Origin: Thalassotalea sp.
GTDB taxonomy: Bacteria > Pseudomonadota > Gammaproteobacteria > Enterobacterales > Alteromonadaceae
NCBI GenBank assembly: GCA_022448425.1
Contig: JAKVCY010000216.1
Location: forward strand, 1 to 64,000
Reading direction: 5' to 3'
Length of the DNA stretch: 64,000 nt
The notes under the pieces are model-generated. The model ran no database searches and was not told the origin of the DNA. It worked only from the letters and a program-made list of their open reading frames with translations. A program made the position numbers and the translations under genes. Shown piece by piece: positions 18,646 through 28,913 of the stretch (the stretch's first letter is position 1; every line of letters begins with the position of its first letter).

Positions 18646-20706
18646 ATGCTATTTATTAAAACAATTAACAAGAAAATTTTTGCCGCTTTTCGACAGGCAA
18701 AAATATTCATTGCTATGTGCTTTTACTTATTATCTTCGGCAACAGCCTATGCCTCTGACTTAATAGGTATTGCTTACAACACCATTCACACTGACCAGAT
18801 TGAACTGGTATTTTCCTTCTCTAGAGAAATTGTTGGCCAACCTTCGGTAAAGACAACAGTAGATCCAGCTACTATTGAAGTGAATTTTGGAAATATTGCT
18901 TTTGAAACTGACTATGCAGAGACTATCATCGATCATGCTGGTGTAGAAACTATCTTTGTTAATCAAGTTGACGGTCAAATGGTAGCGACGATTAACATGG
19001 ACAAGTTAAACGTATTTGATGTTGCTATTGAAGGTGACCAATATGCAATTACCTTAACGTATGGCCAAGCTGCGAAAGTTATTGAAGAAGTTGCACCTGC
19101 AGGTGAAGAGTTTATTAATTCTATTGAATCACTTGATTTTCGTAGAGGTGAACTTGAAGGTGAAGGCCAAGTCATTATTAATTTAGGTGACAGTGTTGTA
19201 GCGGCTGATGTAAGTGACCAACTTGGTAAGGTTGTTGTGGAGTTCTACAACACGCAGATCATCGAAGATATGCTTTATAAGCTTGATGTTACCGACTTTG
19301 CTACCATAGTAACCGGTATTGAAACTTTCAAAGAAGGCCGTAACGCAAAGCTTGCAATTGAAGTTGATGGCAACTTTACCTTTGCTCATGATCAGCAAGA
19401 AAATGTCTTCATTGTGAATGTTCGAAAAGAAGAGAAGCAAGTAGGCTACTTAGGTGGCGAAGAAGACTTTAGTGGCCGCATGATATCACTAAACTTCCAA
19501 GACATTTCGGTTCGAACAGTTCTACAGATTATTGCTGACTATAACGAATTTAACCTTATTACCAGCGATACGGTAACGGGTAATATTACCCTTCGCCTAG
19601 ACGGTGTACCGTGGGATCAAGCGTTAGATATCATCTTGAAAGTGAAGGGCTTAGACAAGCGCATGCAAGGTAATATCTTAATGGTAGCGCCGAGCGATGA
19701 ATTAGCAGCGCGTGAAGCCAAGACCTTGCAGGCCCAACAGCAGGTCGAAGAGTTAGCTCCGTTGTATTCGGAGTACATCCAAATTAACTATGCCAAGGCG
19801 TTTGAGTTAGCTGATCTGATTAAGAACGAAGATACGAGTATTTTATCAGGTCGCGGTTCAGTCTCTGTGGATGAACGTACTAACACATTATTGGTACGTG
19901 ACACTGCTAAGAGTATTGAAGACATCAAGCGTATGGTGAATATTTTAGATATCCCAGTTCGCCAAGTGATTATTGAAGCTCGCATGGTAACCGTCAAAGA
20001 TGACTTAAATGAAGAATTAGGTATTCGTTGGGGAGTGACAGATACTGATGGTGAGTACTCTACTGCGGGCTCGCTAGAAGGGGCAAGCTCTGCTTCAAAT
20101 GGAGTAGTACCTGACTTAGCTGATCGATTGAATGTTAACCTGCCGACAGCAAATCCTGCGGGCAGCATTGCTTTCCAAATTGCACGTCTTGCCGATGGTA
20201 CTATTCTTGATCTTGAGCTAAGTGCACTTGAGCAAGAAAACAAAGGCGAAATCATTGCTAGCCCACGTATTACTACGGCAAACCAAAAAGAAGCTTATAT
20301 TGAGCAAGGTGTAGAGATTCCTTATCAAGAGGCATCTTCAAGTGGTGCGACGTCTACTCAGTTCAAGAAAGCCGTATTGAGCTTAACGGTAACGCCCCAT
20401 ATAACCCCTGATAACAAAATCATTTTAGATCTTGCTGTTACTCAAGATACCATCTCTGAAATTACTAGTGGTCAAGCTCCTGCTATCGATACTCAGCGTA
20501 TAGGCACACAGGTGCTGGTGAGCAATGGTGAAACGATAGTTTTAGGTGGTATTTACCAACAATCGATTATCAGCTCGGTCTCTAAAGTTCCTGTGTTAGG
20601 TGATATTCCTTACTTCGGATGGTTATTTAGAAACACTAATAACTTCAATGAGAAGCAGGAATTACTGATTTTCGTTACCCCAAGAATAGTGACCGATCAC
20701 TTTTAA
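18646..20706 (+). CDS. pilQ: Type IV pilus secretin PilQ
   Basis: PilQ forms the outer-membrane channel for the pilus fibre. After a signal peptide (about 1-37, cut near AYAS) come AMIN-type beta domains (about 40-260), an STN/N0 domain around 280-340, the secretin N1 domain and the C-terminal secretin domain ending in FVTPRIVTDHF. The ATG at 18646 is preferred; a GTG directly before it (18643) is also possible. RBS AAGGGAAG lies just upstream. The length of 686 residues is normal. Confidence 0.95.
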   Translation: MLFIKTINKKIFAAFRQAKIFIAMCFYLLSSATAYASDLIGIAYNTIHTDQIELVFSFSREIVGQPSVKTTVDPATIEVNFGNIAFETDYAETIIDHAGVETIFVNQVDGQMVATINMDKLNVFDVAIEGDQYAITLTYGQAAKVIEEVAPAGEEFINSIESLDFRRGELEGEGQVIINLGDSVVAADVSDQLGKVVVEFYNTQIIEDMLYKLDVTDFATIVTGIETFKEGRNAKLAIEVDGNFTFAHDQQENVFIVNVRKEEKQVGYLGGEEDFSGRMISLNFQDISVRTVLQIIADYNEFNLITSDTVTGNITLRLDGVPWDQALDIILKVKGLDKRMQGNILMVAPSDELAAREAKTLQAQQQVEELAPLYSEYIQINYAKAFELADLIKNEDTSILSGRGSVSVDERTNTLLVRDTAKSIEDIKRMVNILDIPVRQVIIEARMVTVKDDLNEELGIRWGVTDTDGEYSTAGSLEGASSASNGVVPDLADRLNVNLPTANPAGSIAFQIARLADGTILDLELSALEQENKGEIIASPRITTANQKEAYIEQGVEIPYQEASSSGATSTQFKKAVLSLTVTPHITPDNKIILDLAVTQDTISEITSGQAPAIDTQRIGTQVLVSNGETIVLGGIYQQSIISSVSKVPVLGDIPYFGWLFRNTNNFNEKQELLIFVTPRIVTDHF

Positions 20707-20720
20707 TTTTCCTCCCTTTT

Positions 20721-20756
20721 GCAAGTAAGTGGCGTAATTTTTAGTCGCTTACTTGC
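20721..20756 (+). terminator. Hairpin after pilQ
   Basis: GCAAGTAAG (20721-20729) pairs with CTTACTTGC (20748-20756), and the stem extends inward with a bulge. No T-run follows. It lies 14 bases after the pilQ stop and probably separates the pil transcript from aroK. Confidence 0.4.
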
Positions 20757-20856
20757 ATTATGCGTCAAACAATTGCGATAATTACGCCCTTGAAATTTTT
20801 GAGGGGAGTTTCCTCTTACCTGTTCACACTATTTTTACGAGAATTAAGTAAGTCTA

Positions 20857-21375
20857 ATGGCAGAAAAACGTAATATTTTCTTAGTTGGCCCAATGGGCGC
20901 CGGCAAAAGCACAATTGGTAGAGAGTTAGCTGATAAACTTCATTTAGAGTTTTTTGACTCTGACCAGGAAATTGAACGTCGCACTGGTGCAGACATTTCT
21001 TGGGTATTCGATCTTGAAGGTGAAGAAGGCTTCCGTAAAAGAGAAGAAGATGTCATTGATGACTTGACTGAAAAGCAAGGTATCGTGCTAGCAACAGGTG
21101 GCGGATCAGTTATCAGTTCTCAAGTACGTAACCGATTATCTGCTCGTGGTATCGTTGTTTATCTTGAAACGACAATCGATAAGCAAGTTGCACGCACTCA
21201 GCGTGATCGTCGTCGTCCTTTATTGCAGACATCTGAAGAGCCAAGAAGTGTTTTAGAGAAACTGGCAGTAGAGCGCAATCCGTTGTACGAAGAGATCGCA
21301 GATGTAATCGTACAAACAGATGACCAAAGCGCTAAAGTAGTTGCACACAAAATTGTAGAACGTTTAGATTTTTAA
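20857..21375 (+). CDS. aroK: Shikimate kinase I
   Basis: AroK phosphorylates shikimate on the way to chorismate. The P-loop GPMGAGKST is at residues 11-19, the shikimate-binding [13 protein letters not shown] follows, and the lid region is RDRRRPLL. The length of 172 residues and the N-terminus [12 protein letters not shown] closely resemble the E. coli protein. Its stop overlaps the aroB start by one base, the usual aroKB pairing. Confidence 0.96.
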   Translation: MAEKRNIFLVGPMGAGKSTIGRELADKLHLEFFDSDQEIERRTGADISWVFDLEGEEGFRKREEDVIDDLTEKQGIVLATGGGSVISSQVRNRLSARGIVVYLETTIDKQVARTQRDRRRPLLQTSEEPRSVLEKLAVERNPLYEEIADVIVQTDDQSAKVVAHKIVERLDF

Positions 21376-22442
21376 TGACTACTGTGCATGTTGATCTGGA
21401 CGATCGCAGTTATCCAATCTATATTGCTAGCGGGTTACTTGAACAAAGCAACCCACTAGCAGAACACATCAAATCATCCCGTGTTTGCATCGTCTCAAAC
21501 GAAATTGTTTTTCCAATTTATGGCGAAAAATTAACTAATCTACTTCGAGCTTTTGATGTTGATGTCATAGTCTTGCCTGATGGTGAGCAAGAGAAAAGTC
21601 TTCAGAATTTTGACCGAATAATGACCCATCTATTACAGGGTAATCATGGTAGAGATTCTACTTTAATTGCGCTTGGTGGCGGAGTTATGGGTGATATCAC
21701 TGGCTTTGCTGCCGCATGTTATCAACGTGGCGTTGATTTTATACAAATTCCTACGACTCTGTTGTCGCAAGTTGACTCTTCGGTTGGCGGTAAAACTGCG
21801 ATCAACCATCCGCTAGGTAAGAATATGGTTGGCGCATTTTACCAACCAAAAGCGGTAATCATTGATACTAATACACTCAAAACTTTACCACCTAGAGAGT
21901 TTTCTGCGGGCATCGCCGAAGTTATCAAGTATGGTATTTTAGGTGATGAAGCGTTTTTTAATTGGTTAGAAGCTAATAAAGAAGGCATTAAAGCTAGGGA
22001 TGAGGCACTGCTGACTGAAGTTATTGCTCGTTGTTGTCAGTGTAAAGCTGACATTGTTGCCGAAGACGAAAAAGAGTCAGGCAAGCGCGCTTTACTTAAT
22101 TTAGGTCACACCTTTGGCCATGCAATTGAGGCAGAACAAGGATACGGCGTTTGGTTACACGGTGAAGCAGTTGCTACTGGCATGGTACTTGCTTCTAAGC
22201 TGTCAGAGCACAGAGGTTTGCTTCCAGCGTCAGAATATCGTCGTGTTGAAGCGTTAGTCACCTACTTTGATTTGCCAGTTGAATCGCCTTCGGACATGAA
22301 CACCGAAGCTTATGTTAAACACATGAAGCGCGATAAAAAGAATATTGGTGGTCAAATGCGCTTTATTTTGCCAATGGGCATTGGTGAAAGTGAAGTGAAA
22401 GACGACGTTACGATGGAGGAGCTAAAGCAACTTCTGGATTAA
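21375..22442 (+). CDS. aroB: 3-dehydroquinate synthase
   Basis: AroB converts DAHP to 3-dehydroquinate using NAD and a divalent metal. The NAD loop GGGVMGDITGFAAACY, the PTTLLSQVDSSVGGKTAIN segment and the metal-site histidines in LGHTFGHAIE are all present. The length of 355 residues is normal. It is coupled to aroK and followed 17 bases later by damX. Confidence 0.96.
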   Translation: MTTVHVDLDDRSYPIYIASGLLEQSNPLAEHIKSSRVCIVSNEIVFPIYGEKLTNLLRAFDVDVIVLPDGEQEKSLQNFDRIMTHLLQGNHGRDSTLIALGGGVMGDITGFAAACYQRGVDFIQIPTTLLSQVDSSVGGKTAINHPLGKNMVGAFYQPKAVIIDTNTLKTLPPREFSAGIAEVIKYGILGDEAFFNWLEANKEGIKARDEALLTEVIARCCQCKADIVAEDEKESGKRALLNLGHTFGHAIEAEQGYGVWLHGEAVATGMVLASKLSEHRGLLPASEYRRVEALVTYFDLPVESPSDMNTEAYVKHMKRDKKNIGGQMRFILPMGIGESEVKDDVTMEELKQLLD

Positions 22443-22459
22443 TTTAACGGAAGGGTCAC

Positions 22460-23884
22460 ATGACTGCTTTAGCTAGTCCACAATCGCGTAATGCGTCACA
22501 AACAGAATTATCCACTGAATCTCAGGATGAAAATGTGATGTCTATTAATGCCAATGCGCGCATAGACTATATCCTAAAGTTTTCGCGTCATACAGTTGTC
22601 GTTATTGATGACATGCAGCAGGGTCTCGGCGCTATCGCAGGTACTTTCCTTTCTTCACTTCCAGATAATGCAAATGCTGCACTTGTTGCTGTGTCTGGCC
22701 GACTAAATGACGTTCAGGTTCGTGCAAGAGTCAACGAGCAATTACTACCTGGTCAGCCTTTTGATCCTGAAATTGGGTTAACGCAAAGTGTCATAGAGCA
22801 CTACAACAGTCATTCTTCACCTATTTCAATCGTCATAGAGCAAGCTCATCATTTGTCGTTGCAAATCGTCCATGAGCTAACCTTACTCTCTGCTTTAGCG
22901 AAAAAGTCTGGCCGTGAAATTCAGGTAGTATTATTAGGTGATATAAGCCTGGGTCGCTTAGTTGTTGATAACTACAGCTTATTCTCTAAGAAACTATCGC
23001 TGATATCTGCGCACAGTGGACAGTTATTGACGGTTAATTCACCTGTTTTTAAAGTGACTCGCAATTTCTTCGCTTTTACACCGCTACACAAGGTTGTTTT
23101 ATCACTCGTTCTTACTTTAGGCATTATCTTAATTGGTCTTTACGCCGTTTATCAGCGAGATAGCTTGCAATTTCTACCGCCGGCTGAGACGCCTAACAGC
23201 GTTAATGAAGCTACCACAGACAAAGAGACAATTGACAATACCTTTGTTCAAGCAGAGTTTGACGATAAACAAAGTAACGTTACGACTACGTCTAACCAAA
23301 ATGAAAAAAGCGAAATAGCGAATACGAGTGAAATATTGTCTGCTATCAATGGTCTTACACCTGCTTCATTAGCATTACCCAGGGAGAGAGCAATACCAGA
23401 AGATATTCTTGCGGCGATTAATTTATCAGAAGCTAGCGAAACCAATAAGGTAACTCAGCAGGAAAAGAAAGAACCGAATAAGATAGATACTGAAACTGTC
23501 CATTCGACAAAAGACATTCAAAGCGACAAAAATTCGAGTATTGCCAAGCCTGAAGTGGACACAAATCATCATTTGGAAGATAAGCTGTCGGATGTTCCAA
23601 CTGGCGTTGTTATTCAGTTTGCAGCTCTTGAAATAACGAGATATGCTTCTTCTGTCGAACTTGTAGAACGTTTCATCAGCCGATTTGATTTGACTGAGTA
23701 CAATTTCTATCAGCGACAGATGAATGGCAGGGCATATGTTGTCATTACTTCACAAATTTTTGCAGAGCGAGAAGATGCTGCCAATGCGATGCTGGCCTTA
23801 CCAACAGAGTTACAAAATAGTGGCATTTGGTTGAAGTCAGTTTCTACCGTTCAAAAAGAAATTGAGTTAATTTCAGGCAATTAA
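22460..23884 (+). CDS. damX: Cell-division protein DamX with SPOR domain
   Basis: DamX is a bitopic inner-membrane protein that goes to the septum through its C-terminal SPOR domain (about 385-465 here), which binds denuded glycan. The cytoplasmic N-terminal part (about 35-190) resembles an AAA/ExeA-type ATPase but has lost the Walker A lysine, and its Walker B reads IVIEQAHHL instead of a normal DEAH-like box. A membrane helix (about 213-235, VVLSLVLTLGIILIGLYAVY) and a Glu/Asn/Thr-rich linker precede the SPOR domain. RBS GGAAGGG is upstream of the ATG. Position between aroB and dam is the canonical one. Confidence 0.88.
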   Translation: MTALASPQSRNASQTELSTESQDENVMSINANARIDYILKFSRHTVVVIDDMQQGLGAIAGTFLSSLPDNANAALVAVSGRLNDVQVRARVNEQLLPGQPFDPEIGLTQSVIEHYNSHSSPISIVIEQAHHLSLQIVHELTLLSALAKKSGREIQVVLLGDISLGRLVVDNYSLFSKKLSLISAHSGQLLTVNSPVFKVTRNFFAFTPLHKVVLSLVLTLGIILIGLYAVYQRDSLQFLPPAETPNSVNEATTDKETIDNTFVQAEFDDKQSNVTTTSNQNEKSEIANTSEILSAINGLTPASLALPRERAIPEDILAAINLSEASETNKVTQQEKKEPNKIDTETVHSTKDIQSDKNSSIAKPEVDTNHHLEDKLSDVPTGVVIQFAALEITRYASSVELVERFISRFDLTEYNFYQRQMNGRAYVVITSQIFAEREDAANAMLALPTELQNSGIWLKSVSTVQKEIELISGN

Positions 23885-23986
23885 TAACTTTTTGCTATTA
23901 AAAAGTACTGTGCGCCCATTGGTCTTACTAATGATTCAAGCTACAATTCGCAGTCGTTATCACTGTAGTTTGGAATTGTTGGCCGG

Positions 23987-24811
23987 ATGACCTATAAAAA
24001 TCGTGCTTTCCTTAAATGGGCCGGAGGAAAGTTCACGCTTTGTGACGTGATCAATAAAATGTTACCGAAGGGCGAATGCCTAATTGAGCCTTTTGTTGGC
24101 GCGGGGTCAGTATTCCTCAATAGTGATTTTGAACGTTATATTCTTAACGACATCAATCAAGACTTGATTAATCTGTACAAGATTCTTCAATCGCGACCGG
24201 TACAATATATTCGTGATGCTGCCAAGTTGTTTACCGCTGAGCACAATCAATCGGATGCCTACTATGAGCACCGAAAAGCGTTTAACGACACTCGGGATAC
24301 CTATGAACGTTCATTGCTGTTTTTGTACTTAAATCGCCATGGCTACAATGGCTTATGTCGATACAATAAATCAGGCGGCTACAATGTTCCGTTTGGAAAA
24401 TACAAAAAGCCTTACTTCCCTGAGAAAGAGCTACAGATTTTTGCTGAGAAATCGCAGAAAGCGACTTTTGTGTGTGAAAATTATAGAGATACCTTCAATC
24501 GCGCTCAAAACGGTGATGTGATTTACTGTGATCCACCTTACGTACCGTTAAGTAAAACAGCGAGCTTCACTAGCTACGCCGGAAATGGCTTTGGGCTTGA
24601 TGAACAAGCTGACCTAGCCAATGCAGCGGAAGAAACAGTTGATAAGTATAAAAAGACCACGGTATTGATCAGTAATCACGATACAATTTGGACACGTAAA
24701 ATTTACGAACACGCCAATAAAATAAAGAAGTTAAATGTAGCGCGTACGATAAGTCAAAAAGGTACTGGCCGTAAAAAAGTGGGCGAACTAATGGCGCTTT
24801 ATAAAGGTTAA
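23987..24811 (+). CDS. dam: DNA adenine methylase (GATC)
   Basis: Dam methylates adenine in GATC, which supports mismatch-repair strand choice, replication timing and gene control. The motifs are FLKWAGGKF (motif X, S-adenosylmethionine), FVGAGSVF (motif I) and D182-P-P-Y185 (motif IV, catalytic). The length of 274 residues is normal for the alpha-class Dam family. It lies 102 bases after damX in the conserved aroKB-damX-dam-rpe-trpS group, although here two minus-strand genes separate it from rpe. Confidence 0.95.
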   Translation: MTYKNRAFLKWAGGKFTLCDVINKMLPKGECLIEPFVGAGSVFLNSDFERYILNDINQDLINLYKILQSRPVQYIRDAAKLFTAEHNQSDAYYEHRKAFNDTRDTYERSLLFLYLNRHGYNGLCRYNKSGGYNVPFGKYKKPYFPEKELQIFAEKSQKATFVCENYRDTFNRAQNGDVIYCDPPYVPLSKTASFTSYAGNGFGLDEQADLANAAEETVDKYKKTTVLISNHDTIWTRKIYEHANKIKKLNVARTISQKGTGRKKVGELMALYKG

Positions 24812-24903
24812 TAGCCAGTAAATTAATTAGCAAAATAACCTTCCAATTATCTAACGTTTATACAGTTTTGGCTTATTGAATGGCTTTGTTAGGGAAGCGA
24901 GGT

Positions 24904-25098
24904 TTAATTGGGCATGACAAGAGTAACGGCGAGAATTAGGCTTCCAATAAATAAAACTACTGCCAGTAAGCCAGCCACAATAAAATGGCTTACTTTCCCG
25001 TGATTAAAGTCCTGTTCTCTATTTTGTTCGCTTTGCACGCCAAAAAAAGCGGCACCAACACTTTTAACCGTTTGCCAAAAAGAGTGTTTTGCCATCAT
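24904..25098 (-). CDS. Small membrane protein, DUF2970
   Basis: A 64-residue protein with an N-terminal amphipathic part (MAKHSFWQTVKSVGAAFFGVQ) and one C-terminal membrane helix (about 40-62). It has the look of the DUF2970 family, of unknown role, common in marine gammaproteobacteria. The start is at 25098 (or the adjacent ATG at 25095), because GGAAGG lies five to eight bases upstream; the longer in-frame extension to 25164 would cross a transcription terminator. Confidence 0.65.
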   Translation of the reverse strand: MMAKHSFWQTVKSVGAAFFGVQSEQNREQDFNHGKVSHFIVAGLLAVVLFIGSLILAVTLVMPN

Positions 25099-25162
25099 CG
25101 TATCCTTCCTGAACACACTAATACTTCTATACGACAGCTTAACGTACTCTTTTATATTGTAC

Positions 25163-25190
25163 AAAAAACCGCGATAGATCGCGGTTTTTT
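25163..25190. terminator. Intrinsic terminator, bidirectional form
   Basis: AAAAAACCGCGA (25163-25174) pairs with TCGCGGTTTTTT (25179-25190) around a TAGA tetraloop. A/T runs on both sides allow it to act in both directions. Its main job is probably to end the transcript of the minus-strand TorF-like gene that stops at 25221. Confidence 0.85.
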
Positions 25191-25220
25191 CATTGTCAGC
25201 AAGTTTTTTTGTTAGCTAGA

Positions 25221-25889
25221 TTATAAGGAAAAATCTAGCGAGTAAGAAACGTATACTTTAGGGTCGCCAGCTGGGCCATCTAAATCTGTGTCTGAGATAC
25301 CAAAAGTAAAGCCTGACTTGCTAATGCTGATACCGTAATCGATAGAGTCTTCAGCTAACCAGTCGCCAGAGTATGAACCAATGTGAAGTGCTACTTCAGC
25401 TTCATTTGCTAAAGAAAATGAGTAGTCAACGTTCGCATAAATAGTGTCACTGAAATCACCGCCTTCACCATCCGCTAAAACAGCAAAGCCTACCGTTAAT
25501 GCATCAAATGAGATACTACCGTAGATTTCAGAGAAATCTGCGTCGCCAGAAGTCTCATCAGGGTATGCGAAGTAAATAAAACCAACATCATAAGAAACTG
25601 ATTCTGAGATGTTACCACCGAAGCCTGCGTATAGGTCAAGCTCGTAAGTCATGCCGTCAGCCCAGTCAGCATTTGATGCCCAAGTACCAGCGTAGAAGCC
25701 TGAATCGCCTGAGTAGTCAATGCCACCAGAGATAGCTGCTTTACCGCCAGTTTGCTCTAAACCGCGCCACAAGTAGTTACTAGTAACAGCAGCATTCGCT
25801 GACCACTCACTTGCAGATACTGCCGTCGAAACAAGTGATGTTGATGCTAGTGTCGAAGCTACTGCTAAACCTAATAGTGTTTTTTTCAT
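25221..25889 (-). CDS. TorF-family outer-membrane beta-barrel protein
   Basis: The 222-residue protein has a signal peptide (about 1-26, ending near AVSAS) and then alternating beta strands rich in Gly, Tyr and Asp. The motif NYLWRGLEQTGG and the segment GGIDYSGDSGFYAGTW match the TorF/Gcw_chp putative-porin family (TIGR02001), and the C-terminus ends in F-S-L as expected for an outer-membrane barrel. Its substrate is unknown. It is a single gene with its own terminator, and its upstream region faces rpe. Confidence 0.8.
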   Translation of the reverse strand: MKKTLLGLAVASTLASTSLVSTAVSASEWSANAAVTSNYLWRGLEQTGGKAAISGGIDYSGDSGFYAGTWASNADWADGMTYELDLYAGFGGNISESVSYDVGFIYFAYPDETSGDADFSEIYGSISFDALTVGFAVLADGEGGDFSDTIYANVDYSFSLANEAEVALHIGSYSGDWLAEDSIDYGISISKSGFTFGISDTDLDGPAGDPKVYVSYSLDFSL

Positions 25890-26172
25890 GTCTTTATCTC
25901 TCTGTTTTTATTGTTATTCGAGAAATTGCAAGCTCGGTGCCTAATGTTAATTAATCGTAAGGAAAATGAAATACTCCTTAAATAACAAGGACTAAAGATA
26001 ATTGGAGTGAAATAAATTCAATCATGAGTTTACTTTTTTGAACGATTTTGGTGCATCGGCTTTTGGCTAAAGGCCCAATCAGGTGCACAAAAAAACGGCA
26101 TTACTTACGCTTTTACTTCAATAATGTAGCGTCATTAGGTAAAGTAGCGCTGATTTTCTTGAGGGTGAACCA

Positions 26173-26850
26173 ATGTCTTCTTTTTTAATAGCACCATCTA
26201 TTCTATCTGCCGATCTAGCTCGACTAGGCGAAGATGTCTCTAACGTATTAACCGCAGGCGCGGATGTTGTGCATTTTGATGTGATGGACAACCATTATGT
26301 ACCTAACTTAACGTTTGGACCAATGATCTGCCAATCACTGCGTGACTATGGTATTACGGCACCGATCGACGTGCATTTAATGGTGTCGCCAGTTGACGAT
26401 TTAATTGTTCAGTTTGCCAATGCTGGTGCAGATATCATTACCTTTCATCCTGAAGCTAGCCAGCATGTTGATAGAAGCCTCCAACTCATAAAAGATAATG
26501 GATGTAAAGCTGGCTTGGTATTAAACCCTGCTACGTCCCTCCACGTGCTAGACCACGTAATGGATAGACTTGACGTTATCCTTTTAATGTCAGTAAACCC
26601 TGGTTTTGGTGGACAATCGTTTATTCCTTCTACGCTTGATAAAATCAAGTTGGTTAAACAGAGAATCGTGGAGAGTGGACGAGATATTCGGTTAGAAGTT
26701 GATGGTGGTGTTAAAGTTGATAATATTGGCGAAATTGCTGAAGCTGGCGCGGATATGTTTGTTGCGGGTTCGGCTATTTTTTCACAAACAGATTACCGAA
26801 AAGTAATTGAAAGTATGCGTGCAGAACTTGCAGGCGTATCAGCCAAATAA
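26173..26850 (+). CDS. rpe: Ribulose-phosphate 3-epimerase
   Basis: Rpe interconverts ribulose 5-phosphate and xylulose 5-phosphate in the pentose phosphate cycle. The TIM-barrel signatures [14 protein letters not shown] at the start, [17 protein letters not shown] (metal ligands H and D), HLMVSP and [14 protein letters not shown] are present, with EVDGGVK late in the chain. The length of 225 residues is normal. A GAGGG site lies upstream of the ATG. Confidence 0.96.
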   Translation: MSSFLIAPSILSADLARLGEDVSNVLTAGADVVHFDVMDNHYVPNLTFGPMICQSLRDYGITAPIDVHLMVSPVDDLIVQFANAGADIITFHPEASQHVDRSLQLIKDNGCKAGLVLNPATSLHVLDHVMDRLDVILLMSVNPGFGGQSFIPSTLDKIKLVKQRIVESGRDIRLEVDGGVKVDNIGEIAEAGADMFVAGSAIFSQTDYRKVIESMRAELAGVSAK

Positions 26851-26926
26851 GTACCGTATTTATTGCCTTGCTCAGCAGCATTTCTGGGTGAGATGAATGA
26901 AAGTAAATTAATTGTAAGAGAAGAAA

Positions 26927-27931
26927 ATGACTAAACCAATCGTGTTAAGTGGCTGTCAGCCATCAGGTGAATTAACCATAGGAAATTACCTAGGAGCACT
27001 AAAACAGTGGGTTAATATGCAAGATGATCACGACTGTTATTTCATGTTGGTTGATCAGCATGCGATTACTGTTCGTCCAGAGCCAGCAGCACTTCGCAAG
27101 GCAACACTTGATGGTTTAGCCTTGTATCTAGCTTGTGGTGTAGACCCAGAGAAAAGCACTATCTTCATTCAGTCTCATGTGCCTGAGCATGCACAGTTAA
27201 GCTGGGTGCTAAATTGTTACACCCAAATGGGTGAATTAAACCGTATGACACAGTTTAAGGACAAATCTACCCGCGCTGGTGCAGACATCAATTCTGGTTT
27301 ATTTACTTATCCGGTATTAATGGCGGCAGATATTTTATTGTACAACGCGAATCGCGTACCTGTGGGCGACGACCAGAAGCAACACTTAGAGCTTGCTCGT
27401 GACATCGCTACTCGTATGAACAATTTATACGGTGATATTTTCACTGTGCCAGAGCCCCATATTCCAGAGTTTGGCGCTCGTATCATGAGCTTGCAAGACC
27501 CATCGAAGAAAATGTCAAAATCTGACGATAATACCAATAACTTTATTGGCCTATTGGAAGACACCAAGAAAATCACTAAGAAAGTTAAACGCGCGGTAAC
27601 TGACTCAGATGAGCAAGCGCGTATTTACTTTAACACCGAAGAAAAGCCAGGTGTTTCTAACTTGTTGTCATTACTTTCATGTGTGACAGGCAAGTCGATC
27701 GATAGTCTTGTGCCTGAATACGAAGACAAAATGTACGGACATTTAAAAGGTAGTGTTGCTGCAGCGGTTGTTGAATTGTTAACGCCAATTCAAGAGCGTT
27801 TCCATCAGTACCGTGAAGATCAAGCTTTCCTTGATAAAGTCATGAAAGAAGGTGCTGAGAAAGCGTCTGCTCATGCACAGAACGTTTTAAATAAAGTTTA
27901 TGATGCAATAGGTTTTGTAGCTAAGCCTTAA
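26927..27931 (+). CDS. trpS: Tryptophanyl-tRNA synthetase
   Basis: A class I aminoacyl-tRNA synthetase that charges tRNA-Trp. The HIGH-type motif is T-I-G-N in [14 protein letters not shown], and the KMSKS loop is at residues 195-199. The length of 334 residues matches E. coli TrpS. It follows rpe by 76 bases, consistent with the conserved cluster, and is convergent with the FHA gene only 16 bases away. Confidence 0.97.
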   Translation: MTKPIVLSGCQPSGELTIGNYLGALKQWVNMQDDHDCYFMLVDQHAITVRPEPAALRKATLDGLALYLACGVDPEKSTIFIQSHVPEHAQLSWVLNCYTQMGELNRMTQFKDKSTRAGADINSGLFTYPVLMAADILLYNANRVPVGDDQKQHLELARDIATRMNNLYGDIFTVPEPHIPEFGARIMSLQDPSKKMSKSDDNTNNFIGLLEDTKKITKKVKRAVTDSDEQARIYFNTEEKPGVSNLLSLLSCVTGKSIDSLVPEYEDKMYGHLKGSVAAAVVELLTPIQERFHQYREDQAFLDKVMKEGAEKASAHAQNVLNKVYDAIGFVAKP

Positions 27932-27942
27932 TAAGCTACAAA
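27914..27942. terminator. Hairpin at the convergent end of trpS
   Basis: TTTGTAGCT (27914-27922) pairs with AGCTACAAA (27934-27942) across the trpS stop codon. A T-rich stretch follows on the plus strand within the end of the opposing gene. It may serve both convergent genes. Confidence 0.45.
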
Positions 27943-27947
27943 GTAAA

Positions 27948-28913
27948 CTATTCTTGTTCTTTTTTCGACATTTCGCGTGTTTTATCAAACAGTTTACTTG
28001 CGTCGCCAATAAAGCCCTCTACATCGTTACTGCTCGTAACTAGGTAGCTTGGCGGCAATATAGTCGCGTTGTATTGAGGACGAGGATTGAAGTCCGGCTG
28101 TTTGCTAATTTGCATTAATGCGGTACCACCAAAGAACAGTGCTGTAATACAAGCAGCTGTGATCGCACGGCGCTTTTCTGTCATGTGGAAACCAATGTAG
28201 CAATTCAACCAGAACAAACAGAAAGCAATACTGACAGGTAGGACTCCAATAGCCCATTTAACAGGCCAATTACTTGAACTATTAAATAAGGTCAGGGCTT
28301 GAATCGCATCCGTTCCTAATAAAAGTAAATAAAACACGAAGCAAATACCGACCTGGTGCATCACTCGCGCATCATTTTTCGTTAGGTGGGAGACGAGAGC
28401 GACTAAAGCTGGCCAGACACTGAACATAAGCGTCATACCAATTGCTGGAATTAGGATTAAGGTAAAGTTGACTTCTTTTCCCTTATCCAAATAAGCCAGC
28501 CAGGCTGAAGCGAGTGCGAAAAAACAAATGGCAAAGCCGATAACTACTGGATTTCGTGCCAAATTTATTAAGGTTTCAAATGCACTGAAAGGAACACTTG
28601 GTGCGACAGGGTGATTTGGAAGTACAATACGAAGTGTGCTGTTACCTATGGTAATCACGTCACCAGATTGAACAACATGCTCATTAACTTCTTCTTTGCC
28701 ATTACCCAAGAAAGAGCCATTTAAGCTACCGCAATCGCTGGCGATCCAGTTGTTGCCATCGTAGCGCAGCGCAAGGTGCTCTGGACAAACATGTGGATCG
28801 GTGACGATAACATCGTTGGTATAAGCTCGCCCTATGCTAAGGCTATGGCTATGATACTTTTGTCGTGAGAGGAGTTTGTCGCCTTTACTTATTTCTTCAA
28901 TGATTAATTCCAT
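27948..28913 (-). CDS. FHA-domain membrane protein
   Basis: Residues about 20-95 form an FHA fold (LSIGRAYTNDVIVTDPH, then SLNGSFLGNG and GDVITIGNSTLRI), normally a phosphothreonine reader. Residues about 118-275 hold about six membrane helices, and a charged tail follows. The FHA arginine (R29), histidine (H46) and N65-G66 are kept, but the usual Ser-Arg pair before the histidine is Cys43-Pro44, so phosphopeptide binding is uncertain. The start overlaps the protease gene by ten bases, which couples the two. The function is unknown; a role in sensing or regulating the partner protease is only an inference. Confidence 0.7.
   Translation of the reverse strand: MELIIEEISKGDKLLSRQKYHSHSLSIGRAYTNDVIVTDPHVCPEHLALRYDGNNWIASDCGSLNGSFLGNGKEEVNEHVVQSGDVITIGNSTLRIVLPNHPVAPSVPFSAFETLINLARNPVVIGFAICFFALASAWLAYLDKGKEVNFTLILIPAIGMTLMFSVWPALVALVSHLTKNDARVMHQVGICFVFYLLLLGTDAIQALTLFNSSSNWPVKWAIGVLPVSIAFCLFWLNCYIGFHMTEKRRAITAACITALFFGGTALMQISKQPDFNPRPQYNATILPPSYLVTSSNDVEGFIGDASKLFDKTREMSKKEQE

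Noticed and set aside
19788-20255. A minus-strand frame of 155 codons
   Set aside because: It lies wholly inside pilQ on the other strand, with Ser/Arg-rich composition and no motif.
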